From Diploscapter coronatus (lineage: Eukaryota; Nematoda; Chromadorea; Rhabditida; Rhabditidae), in NCBI GenBank assembly GCA_964036155.1, contig OZ038422.1:44911201-44975200 (forward strand): a stretch of 64,000 nucleotides of DNA, in the 5' to 3' direction. Below, one piece after another: positions 51,631-63,195 of this stretch; position 1 is the first letter of the stretch, and every line of letters begins with the position of its first letter. A program made the translations under genes and the position numbers. The notes below the pieces were generated by a model, which did not search any database, was not told the DNA's origin, and saw only the letters and a program-made list of their open reading frames with translations.

Positions 51631-54600
51631 ATGTTACGCTCATCGATAATGCTAAAATCCGTAAAAATAATCAACGATGATACAAGATTAGGCTCAATGT
51701 AGGTTTATTTCCGAATTCTCTGTTAAAGTTATGATAATTTGGAGGGAATGAAAGCTAACATTCTGTGCCTTCAAAAGGCTTTTTCCAAATTCATTTAGTA
51801 TTTGAATTTCCATAAAATGTTGAAACTTGAAAATGGTCAGATACGAATGCGCAGCCTTCAAGCCAAGTACTTCAAAGGATTCTCCGGCTGTCAGACGTTC
51901 ACATTCACAACGTTCGACTTGCTCCGCTTTCTTGCTATTTCGACGATCTACAAAATGCCGATGTAAGTAAGGTTTTCTTTTTCCATCAACTTTCCGTCAG
52001 AATAGCGGAAAGGGACGACTGAGTTTGCAACATTTGTTTTAGATTTATTCTAAAACTAAAGCCTTCATTTTTTGTTGTAAAAACGATTTTTATAATTTCA
52101 GTATCGAGCTCGAAAAGACTATTCAAGCCACAATACATCGAAGCTGATGAAGAATACTATCCAGACGATTTTGATTTCGACAATTCCCGCCAGGTGAACA
52201 ATTTTGAAAGACTTTAGAGGAATTTTATTGTGATTAGTGTCAACCGAATTTTTATTTCATCATTTATTACTTTGTCAGCTAAAAATAGGGGCTCAAATTT
52301 ATTTATAGCGCAAATCGTATGAAACATCAAAAGGCTTTGTCAGGTTTTGTAAGAACAAACAGTTGACAAATAATTAGTCAGAATTCTCTCAAATTGCAAC
52401 AGCCATTTCTGCTCGATCGATAGTGCCTATTGTTCAACAGCCTCCTTAATGGTCTGCTCGAATAGTTTAGGATAAAAGCATCTTCTCTCAACAAATAATA
52501 CAGCTTTTTACGGTTAATTTACTTTTTCATTAGTTCTGAGGTCATGAACAGTTTCTGCGCGTGGGAATATTTTTGTTGAGTAATTACTTCGTTGCAAGAT
52601 GTTTTCGAGTTTTTAATTTTCTTTATCTTCCGAGGTAGAATACTGTAAATATTCTGGGTTTTATGACTCATATTTGAACTCCTTAGGCATATCTATTTAA
52701 AACAGAGTTTTCGAATCATATTTGAAATTATAGAAAACTTTATGGTCATCAATTCGCAAAAATCTAAAATGAACTGAATTGTTCTCTATTAGAATGCTCT
52801 CTCATGACCTTTTCTACTTCTGCCATAGGTAAAATGCTTGAAAAGCTTTTAGGAAATGAACCTGCATGGTTTTCAATGGATTTCAATGTATTTGATTGAG
52901 TTATAATAGCCGACCTCGTTTTGCTATTTGGTTTGGGCACTAATTGAGTGTGGAAGACCGCATAAAAATGAGCGATTTGACTGCAGGGCTCACTTTGTCT
53001 GTTTCTTTTGAGGTCTTTCGAGGTGATACAAAGGGAAATTCGGGGCGGCCGCAGATTTCCAAGTTATCTTTTAGGATATCTGCTTGTTTTAGTCACACAC
53101 ACCATCTTGCATTTTATATATTCGGTATTATTTCATTTATACATTTTGATAAAAAAAAACCTCATTTAGACACCACTATTTTATATTTACAAGTAATAAC
53201 CGAGCAAATTTCTCAGGATTTTCACGTTTCAACTCCTGTTTTTCATCTTTCAACTTCTTCACTTTTCTTCTTCCATCTCACAATTCCATTTCTTCAACAA
53301 TTTTATGCCATTGTCTGATTTTCTTCGCCTTGCCTTCAACCTTTCTCTCATCTTGCTCTGATTAGTCACTGCCAAAGGCGGAGCGAAAATATTACAATTT
53401 TTCATTTCGTTTCATTTTTGTCTCATTGTTGCAGCCCATCAAAATGGATAGCCATTTTTATGTTTCAGCCGGAAAATTCGCCTATTTTCGGGTGAGAAGG
53501 CGGATCATTTCAATCGAATTCGCAATGAAACCGATTTTTGCTGTTATTTTCTGAGTGTTTGTATGAGAAGCATTATAAATAGAGCTCTTTGTGAAAGAAA
53601 GGGGATGGCTGCTTGTGAGCGACTGATTTCTCACTTGTTTAGGGCCTCATTGATGGGTCGGCCAGGCTCTGTGGCAAGGCTCCTTCACTTCCTTCTTTCG
53701 CAAATCTTTCTCATTTTGACTTTATCCATTGACATGAGAGCTCGCATTCTTCAATTTTTAATCAACTTTTAACATTTTGCTCTATCTGACCTGCATTAAG
53801 GTATCTTACTTCACGGTGCAACCAAGCTATGAAAACTTATTACCATTCAATAAGAACCCAAAATGCATAACTTTCCCGAAATTGGTCGATTTTTTCATAA
53901 AGTCGACAAGAAATTGAACACTTTCGAACTGCGGTACCAATTGATCTTGCTCAATAAATTTCAAATCATTTTCTATGCATTCGAAACTCTTGTACTTGCG
54001 ATAGTTTACTCGTTAGGCTACTCTCTTCGTACCTTTCAATATTTGAACAACCTCATTGCCATTTTCAGTTTGAACTATTTGAATGTCAGTCTAAGTTGCA
54101 TTTTGTGATGACATACAGTTCAGTCTTTTCTTTTCCGCTCCAATTTCCCAGCTCCGGAGAAATTCAAACAAAGCCTTTTCTTTCCTTTCCTTTCCTTCCA
54201 CCTTGCCGTTTTTCATACAGGATTGTTAGCCGCCGTTTTAAGGGAACAACGTCCTTGAATGGAGAGAGGCAAGCGGGGGAATTTGAATGTTCGGTGTGGT
54301 TAGGCTGTGGGTTCACTTTTTGCATCACACTTTTCTGCACCACATTGCGCTGATTGCTCCGCCCACTCTCACCTGTGCAATCATCATTTCGACCATTTCA
54401 AACCGACAGTACTGCATTCAATTTATCCGATTTGGATATCAATTCTTTTTTAAACCATTTGCTCATTTTTGCCACTTTCATTTAGTAGACACTTATTTCT
54501 TGTTGTGTTTCAGCGCGTTTCTAATTCTGATTCACAAATCTTTCAAGCTCTAATTCTCCCATTTCTGATAACTTACCGTTATCCCGCTCGTGTTAACCTT

Positions 54601-57600
54601 CACGTTACAAACGTCAATCACCCCCCTTTTAGAACACCAATAGCCGCCATGATATCGACTGCTCACCCAGTCATCCATTCCACTCATTCCTATCCATCCA
54701 ACAACAATCATGGCTTCCATCGTCGGCAACTTATTCGTGACTCTCGCAGGCGAACAGCAGCAATGTTGGAGAAGAGACGTCGTGAATCTGAGCAGATCCA
54801 TGATTTGACCCAAATTGGTCAAGAGCTTCTGGCGAAGAGTCGCAGTCCCGCTCACAAGAAGAAGCCACAACTGTTCGAAATTCCAAATCATCGATTTGGC
54901 ATTCGGAACTCGATTCGGAAGAGGAGAGAAGATCATCCTCGATTGAAAGAGATCCTCATGGAAGTCGATGAATTCCCTCTGAGAAATCTAAACTATTCCC
55001 CCTACAACAAAATTGTCAGAGTTAATTCGGTTGATACTAATACACAACTTGTTGGGGTAATTTTACTAAATATTGGATAATTAACAAAAAAGTAGGAATA
55101 ACGTTAAGACGTAAAATTAGGAAAAAGTACATGACCGGGTCAGAAATAATCGATTTAGAACATTTTCATGATATCATAATACGATATCTTAACTATCCTA
55201 ATTTGCATATTTTTATGAAACGTTATGGTAGATTTGATTTCAGGAACCTGGAGTATCAACAACTCCAAAAAAGAAGAGTTCAGTTGTTTCTTGCCAGGAA
55301 GTACGATGTGTCGAACGCAAAGATTCTGTCATCGTTCAGGTAGAGTTTCGAATTCATTATCTAAAATTCTCTACAGGGTAGAACTAGAGTTCATTCCCTA
55401 ACAATTTAGAGTAAAATCCTTGGTCAAGTTCGCGATTTTCCATATCATTCTTGATCCTTATTATCATTAAATAGAATCTCTGCGATTGTTTATTTGGTTG
55501 TTCTGACATCATTGTGGAACACCTCATGCTTCTATTCGAAAATCTCCATGCAATTTCATAAATGCGAATACACTTGAAACTCTTTCTTGTTCTCAACAAT
55601 TTTGAACTTTTCTATTTCCTGCACCTAAAATAGACTTTTAGCAATATGTAGCTTTGTATTTTCGGCTAGCAAAAGTTGGGTTTAATTCAAGCAGCTTCAA
55701 GCGGGTAGTTGGGGACATATTGGGTAGCGTTTAGAGTTTAGGAGAGAGGTGGGCTCTAAAAGAATTTACCCTACGGAGCGATGGCGAGATTCTCCTAAAG
55801 GGCTAGAGAGAAAGAGCGATTCATTTCTTTCTCTCCTCTTCATTCGGAATGTTGTCTCGTTCCTCCCACACCTTTGTCTGGATCTTTTCCTTCTCCTCAT
55901 TTGGCATGCTCACTCATTGACTTGCTCATTTTATTTTTCTCTCATCGGCCTTATTTTCAATTGAAGCCTTTGGGTGGAAGCAGCCACGACGTCGTCTTTC
56001 CCTTCTCTTTCCCGACCGCGATCCTGCAAATCTTTTCCTCCCCTATTTTCCCGCTTCTGCTGCTCTATTTCTGCGTTTTCCGCATTTCGCCTGTCTCTGT
56101 TCGCTCTATTCCCTCTTCCCCCTTTCCCTAATGAGATATCTATGGGACCTGCGCTCCCTGCCCCGCAGCTTCTGCCTCTTTCTCTCCCCACTTCATCACC
56201 CCGTACTATTTCTTCATTTCTCTGTCTCTTTCGACTTCCTCAATTCATCGACTCTCTAATCTGCGCGCCATAGGAAGACAAAACACTGACAAATAGCAAT
56301 AACATGAACAGGAATTTCTAAAATAATTACCCCCGCTCGACCATTTTTAGAATGCGAAAGCTGCGCGTTTAGTGCATTGAATTCGCTGTTTTGTTGGATG
56401 AAAATTTCGCTGCAGAATTGTAGTCGAATAAATTGATTTCAACTCATTCACGCGGGTCTCGAATATTGCAATCCGTCATTTGACTGACAGTCTACTTTGA
56501 ACCTCCAATATAATCTTTGTCGCTAAAAATCATCATGTTAGTAGCCGAGTAAGAATATGAGGATGGTGTTTGCATTCAATTGTTGCTTAGAAGATGCGGA
56601 TTAATGTTAATGCGCTATTCCAGGCGGATTTATGTCTGGCATTGATGAGTATGGAGGAGCGTATCAGCGTCTGCTTCTGTTTCACATTAGCCCTGCTCCT
56701 CAATCTCCTTTCCTTCCCTTCGCTTCCCGCTTCCCTTTGCCATCATCCGTGTCTCTTCTCAATTAGATGGTCCTTTTCATTTTCCTCTCTAAAATATTCT
56801 CATTTCTACTATGTTTCAGTATCTTTGCCCGTCTCTTTGTATGCTTCTTTTCAGGCTTTGCCAGCCCTGCCCATCGATTGCATGTTTTAGAGAAAGAGAG
56901 TGCCGAGTTTTCCCTTTTTCCCCCTTCTTTTTTCCACTTCCTTTCCCGTCTCTTTACTCATGGGTGTAGGTACAACTATCGGAATAATAATGGGAAAATA
57001 ATATTATAGCAATTTCTCTTCTCTGCTTTCTTTTTGTCGAGACCCGTCTCTTTCGTCTTTCCTTCTTCAGACCTTCAAGCTTCTAACGATTAGTCCCTGC
57101 CAGGCTCTATATTCTATATGCCTTATTTGTTGTATATGCTTCCCACTCCCATTCTTATTCTTTCCTCTTCCTCTCCTCTTTTCGAGCTATAAAAATAAAA
57201 ATAGTTCCCTTCCTCTTGCCCATGGCTCAGATATTATTCTAACAAATCCAGTACACATTGTTGAAATTGAAATTTTACATGTTAGTTGCATGGATTATTT
57301 TTACATTTTCATATTCCCAAAATAGTTTCGAATACCTCACAGAACTTTCGCTTAGCGGTCCACATTTTGCCCGATTTCCGTCTATTTTTGCTAATAGTAC
57401 TTTGTCTGGGAGTGAGAAATGCCGCAGTTAGATGGAAGAGAATCGAGGCCTATTGTCATATGAATTGTCTCGGTAAAAATAGACACCGGAATGATAGTTG
57501 ATTATGTAAATCTTCCCACATATTGGAAGAAATCCTTCAGTCATCTGATAGTCAAAATGATCGATGGTGACACATTTTCGATAGTTTATATTCGCTTTTT

Positions 57601-60600
57601 TCCACATGAAGGCTATTAGTCTGAAAATTTCGTCCAAGTTCAAGTATTTTTCTCATATTTAGTCGAGAGGAGAGGTTTAATAATTCGACTAAAACTTCTA
57701 AGCCTGTTGTTTCTTAGAATTTCTGGTTTTATTGAACTTTCATCTTCAGACTCTTTGTTCGCTTTCATAGAACTGATACAATCTTCAACTCAGATTGCTC
57801 TATTTTTCTAATTGAATGCCGAATTGTACCCAAAGAAGGTTGAGATTTGTGCTAGAAAGGACAGATTTTGAGTCGAATGACTTTCGTTCTGAATTCTTAC
57901 TGCATTTTGAGAAACGCTTATACCTGTTGCAATGTCGAATTGCCCTGGTTGGAAAAAGGAATTTCTTTTGGCAGGGCAATGCAACTTGGGCAGGAAACAA
58001 CCCAATAACCCTGGCCAGGCAAGCGAGAATATTTGAGAATAAATGCCCACCTTTCGATATTTTGAATTCTATCATCATCATTCACTGCTCTAAATCTTAA
58101 TTGATTCATCGTGCTGCTAGAAGTAATTGAGCACTTCATACTTGTGCGTTGAAAAAGTAAAACTAAAGATTTTGAAATATTTGAAACCACAGATCGAGAA
58201 TCGTTACTTCCTCCATTAATTTTGATTCATTTGACCATCTGTAAAGATCTATTTCTTGTAAATTTTCGCATTTTCTTATAACCCTATGTAATATTTTTCA
58301 GATGAATTTTTCGCGATGTGTAGGTCTCAAACAGTACGATAAATTCAAAAATTTCTTTTAAGTTACATATAAGCTGACGATCGATTTCCCCGTTCTTGAG
58401 GATTCATTCTTTATTTTTCTAATTATAAAAAAGTATACGAATTTAGAAAATGTTTGAGATCAAAATATGGATAATTTTTAATTCGGGCTTCACGCTAATT
58501 GATGAGTGAATGCGTGGATTTACTTATTTCCTCTATTCTCCTCTCATATTCATTCACATTTTCACACGTTCTCATGTGCTGCGAGTCTCTGCCGACAGAA
58601 ACATGGATCGAAACAGAAACAGCAAAATGCTTAGTTGCACTGCCGTACCACCCCTCTTCTGCTTCATTTTCCTGACTCAAGCCACACCAACATCGATCCA
58701 GTTTATTTACGCGCATTAAGTAATCTACTCAGTTCGTTTATTTTAAAGCTAAGCTTCATACGAATACCTTACAATGAACTATCTAAAATTATCAGAATAT
58801 CAAATATTTTCATAGCCACATTAAGGATGCACAAATTCTTTAGCTTGAAAGGTTCAACGTTCATTTGAAATCAGAATTTTTAAAGATAAGATTTATGGTT
58901 TCTTTTGATTTGTTCTGGTTATTGCATAGGCGAAACTTTATATTAGCGAATCCTGATATAACTGATGCATTAGAATTCATAAGTCCTACTTTACCAAATT
59001 TTAGTCTTACTTTCAAGATTCAGAGGCTGAATAGTCTTCTATTTTTAAGATTCCCTTATCCGCAAGGAAATTCAAACAATAAGCATACTTTATTATATTT
59101 AAAATTTTAAGTAAAAATAACATTTTCGAGACGCAACACTTACATGTTCTTCATTGTTTTCTGCTTTCGTTCGTAAATAAATTCACCAAACTATGGCATT
59201 AACACAGAAAATTATGTTATGCTCCAGAAATGTTTGGATTTTTTCATATACTCAAGAAGACTCATTGTGCTTTCCACACATATTTCCAATTTATGTTTTA
59301 GAATTAAAACATTACTAAATTTCTAGGAATTTCAAATTGAAAGCATATTCGGATTAGGTTTTTCTCTTCGTATCCTAACTTTTTATGGTAAACCAGTGCC
59401 GATTTTTGAAGAAAAAATACTGCAGACAGGAAATAATATAAAAAGCCGAGACTTTGTAGTTTTTACAACCTGCGACAATAGGACCAGGTGGATGATATAA
59501 TAATATATCTTAATCCTTGGTTAGATTCTTTTGATATCCTTTAATGCAATTACAACTGTTCTTGGTATTTCTAGCCTATTAATAGATCTACGTGCATTTT
59601 TGCAGGTCTTCCAGTTTCGCGAATTTCGTCTATTTTTTCCGATATCCTCACATGCAAAAGCCGATTTATGTGCTTTGACTTGACGTGAGAATTTTAAGTT
59701 GAAATTTTAAAACAAATATTAGCGAATATTTGTTTTCCGATTTCGAAATTTAGTAAAAAAAACATGCATTGCTAAATAGAGATATCAGAAACTACACTTT
59801 AGTTCATACTCGATTAAACCACTTATTCTACATGAGAAAACTTTCATTCCTTTCTGGTTGATAATTGCTAATTTTTTAAACTTAGACATTCGAAAATCCT
59901 GTAGAATTTTTCTTCGTGAAGTTTAATTTTGCAACAAAACTCTCAACTAGCCAACTAAAAGTACATTTATTTGTATAGTATGAAATCTGTGCGAAATTGA
60001 TAGAAAATTACAAATTTTCATTAATTATTCAATGCGTAAAGCATAATTAATGCGAAACCATTGTTCGAGCATCTCTTTCTCCATCCATCAATGCAAACGC
60101 CCAAGTATGGAATGTGCACCCCCATCTGGGATATGTTCCCCATGCTTCATCTCCTCCCCTCTTCCTCTGACTTTTATGGATAAACCCCTTCGGCTATTTC
60201 GTCTGTGTCTGTCTTTTCCAAGTTCATATCCCCTGCGTCCCTGCCTCTTCCCATAGCCTTGTCTGGAGTTGCAGCTTTTGTCTTTGTATCTCTTTTCCTT
60301 CCTCGCGCTCTTCAAATGGCTTTATCCTTCATGCGATTCGTTTTGTGTGTGTCGACAGAGTTCAGGGAATTGCCTCTAATTACGCGCGGATGACTAAAAT
60401 TGAGAGTGCGGCTGTGCTGCTGTGCGAGGCGCCCCCTAGACCCGAGCGGCTTGCGGCCTGCCTTCTTTAGCCCCCCCCCCCCCCCCCCCCCCCCGAGTCC
60501 CTTGCCTTTATCCTTCCTCTACCCCTTCCTGAGCAAGGACCCCGACTCGGCCTGTGCTCTCTTCAGCAATCTCTCCATCTCTGCCTCTCTTTCAAATTCA

Positions 60601-63195
60601 TTTACTCACTCTCTCCACCTCTCCTGTGCATAGGCATAGCTTCAGGGGCCCCTGCCTTTCTTTCCCCCCTTCCCTTTTCCTTCTCCCTGCCTTCCTTTCA
60701 TTTGCCCATAGGGGTCTTTCTCTATCCCCTCTCACCCCTTCCCCCCTTCTCTCGCTCTTTTTTTCCTTCTCATCAAATCTATCCCAGAGAGTGGTGAATC
60801 CTTAAGGGCTACTGAAAACGCACAAGCACAACGCCGCCGCCGCCGCTTCTTCGTGGTTAATTTTTTGAATCAATAATACTTATCTTAGCCAAGCCGCTGA
60901 GCAGTTTCCATTTCAGGATTTTCTTGATTCCCATTCATTTCTTTCATTAGCTTCTCTATTTCAGAAGCAATTTCATTTTTTTACTTATAGGATTAGGAAA
61001 TTTCTAAACCTCCTGAACCCCATTAATATAAATGTTTAATTTTTTGCTATCTAATAACTTTGTCTAAATAGAAGATCCCAGGAAATTAAGCGGTTTTTTC
61101 CACATGTTTCAATGCTCGAAATGCCAACTTTTTCAGCGATAACAGGATTTGATAAAAACAGCGCTAATTGTTCTGCAAGAATAGTAAAAGTTGAAATTCT
61201 CTATGGAAAAATAATTGGATTTTATCGGCGGAACTTAGAGTTTATGAAAAGATTAGGAATTAGGCGATCAATCTTAGGAATTAGATTGTTCTTTCTGAGG
61301 TGAGTTGCGTAAAATGTCACAAATTGAGAATAGCTAATTTTTAACTCTAGTTTTGCGTAAATGAAAACAAATCTGAACTTTTTTTAGGTATTCGTTTTAA
61401 ATCTTATCAAAAAATGCTATCTGCATACTTTTTGCCAAATTTGTTACTATCATTTTAGTTTTGAGCGTTCGTCGTTAAAAATGTCATTCTTCTTTTCAAA
61501 CTCGAGTAGAATATTCATATTGTTGACTTGTGCAAAAAATGACTATTGAGTAAGGGGAGAAATTAGAAAACAAAGCTTGTGTAGAAGATTCACAAGATTG
61601 CTCAAATTTGTATCTTTTCCATATGATTTCAATTTCTGATATAACATATATCGTATATCTCTTTTATATTCAAACCGAATGTCGATTGTACTTCGATGCG
61701 AAAACTGAAACGCGAGTAATAACTATTCATAGTCGCCTTACTTTTCGTTCATTTCCCATCACTTCTCCATTAAAGGGTGATTTTCTTTAACAAAACACCC
61801 GACACATCTTTGTGGAGGGTTTACAATCTTTGGAAAGAAATAATGGGAAATGAGCGAAAAGCGATGTGTTTGTGAACGATTACTACTACTCATGCTTCAG
61901 CTTTTGCATTGGAGCACGATCGTTACTTGGTTCGAATATAAAAGAGATACACAATAACAGTGACGATCAGTAGTTTGGAATAATTGTGATTAGGATAGAC
62001 CCTGATAGTTTAATTCTTGTTAACCAATTTGCATAATATTTTGTAAAAGAATATTCGTTATTCTGAACTATGGAATTCTTGCAAGTTTTATTCAAATTCT
62101 TCATAAGAAATATGCGTATCAGGGCCCATCCATAATGATCATTGGTCCAATCGTTTGGCCATCGCTATATGAGAAAATTGAGGAACTCTGATGTACATTT
62201 TAATTCTGCAATGCGTTATAAGAATTGTAACTTTTATCGCAAGTTTCATTATCTCGCACAATTCTAACATTTCTAAAATCTTACATTATTTCACATTTTT
62301 TGGATTTACTTCATTCCACTTGATTCTGAAAGCAACTTTGATTGCTCAATCCACACTTCTCCTTTCCCATTCGACTTGCCTGCAGCCACAGCCGGCAGTC
62401 GCTTTGTTCGCTCGAAATTTCCATAAACATTTTAGCGACGAGAGTCGACAATTTTTTCCTGCCTTTTTGCCTTCCCTACTCCCTTCAGCGCTCCGAGCAT
62501 TGCCTTCATATTTCGATATTTCGAGTTGACTGCTGCGACCCAAAGTGGAAGTGGGAGGCAGAGATTTTTCATCTCTGCTGTCTCCTTTTATTTTTCGACT
62601 TTGTCTATTACCTTTCTCGGAATATCGAATATTTATTATCCTCTTTTTCTACCTTTCATTTCGTATGTTTCATTCTTCTTTTCAATGATTTACTCGATTT
62701 CAATCCATAATTTTGAGTAGACTCGGTTTAATTATGACTGCCACGACGCCATCTTTGCATCTGTCGAAGTTAAAGAGAGAGAAAAGGGAAGAGAGTTAAT
62801 AGAACTGAATGAGCTAGAGAAATTTGAACTCTTGTATAGAATAAGATAATCGTGATTTTTAACAGATAACAATAAGCTTATCCTAAAAAAAAACACTAAT
62901 GCTTTCTTTTAAATAGAATTGCTTACTCGACTTTTCTATTGTTGAATTTATCCTTTATTTGTTTCTTTGAATGATGATCATTTCATCGGATCCATCAAAG
63001 TAAATCAACTAAATTTTCCATTTTTAAAATATTTCCAGAGCCCCTCGTCGCAAAGGCATAGTCGCAACAAGCAGCAGGTGGTGTCTGCGGTCGCCTGTCA
63101 GATTGTCGACGACCCACAATTCCGAGCTGACGAAGCCGCTGCTCAGCCGAGGGAAACTGAACAACATCATCATCATCATCATCATTCACAACGCG
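51631..63195 (+). CDS. unrecognised gene, 5' part (seven exons), continues beyond the right edge
   Basis: Exons 51631-51698, 51841-51962, 52102-52193, 53435-53491, 54514-55056, 55244-55339 and 63039-63195 join without a stop, with phase agreement at all six junctions, giving about 378 residues. The protein opens MLRSSIMLKSVKI. It has an acidic patch (about 80-95, EADEEYYPDDFDFDN) and a 57-nt exon. A long basic, probably helical stretch follows (RRRTAAMLEKRRRESEQ). Then come NLNYSPYNKIVRVN, a Thr/Lys-rich segment and a tail with seven consecutive His. No domain recognised; the character is that of a cytoplasmic scaffold or a disordered regulatory region. The final exon ends phase 1 at a GTACAC donor and the next exon is outside the window. 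Exons 3, 5, 6 and 7 look strongest; exons 1, 2 and 4 and the start of exon 5 are less certain. This could be two genes. Confidence 0.55.
52194..54513 (+). other. introns 3 and 4 of the 51.6-kb gene
   Basis: 1.2 kb and 1.0 kb of AT-rich sequence flanking the proposed 57-nt exon at 53435-53491. A CT-rich run with repeated TTTCC units lies at about 54175-54202, but in this model the next exon boundary is at 54514. Nothing else recognised. Confidence 0.5.
60471..60494. repeat. homopolymer run of 24 C
   Basis: Uninterrupted C run (G on the minus strand) in a local GC-rich patch (about 60395-60500) inside a CT-rich block. The minus strand is capable of forming G-quadruplex structures. Exact length in an assembly may be unreliable. 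Confidence 0.9.
60831..60846. repeat. (GCC)n trinucleotide repeat
   Basis: About five CGC/GCC units at the end of the large CT-rich intronic block; a CpG-dense spot in AT-rich surroundings. Confidence 0.8.
63172..63189. repeat. CAT repeat coding for a poly-His run
   Basis: Consecutive CAT codons give seven His near the end of the last visible exon of the 51.6-kb gene. The flanking sequence stays in frame to a GTACAC donor. Confidence 0.7.

Larger units (their letters stand above)
55340..63038 (+). other. 7.7-kb intron of the 51.6-kb gene
   Basis: Carries large pyrimidine-rich blocks on the sense strand (about 55795-56275, 56675-57235 and 60060-60800), separated by ordinary AT-rich DNA. The last block includes a 24-base C run and a GCC repeat. 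Frames here of 60-100 codons follow the CT-rich blocks or are unsupported. No nested gene or transposon open frame was recognised. Confidence 0.6.

Noticed and set aside
54550..54936. 128-codon minus frame
   Set aside because: Lies opposite the strongest exon of the 51.6-kb gene and has no splice partners; a shadow.
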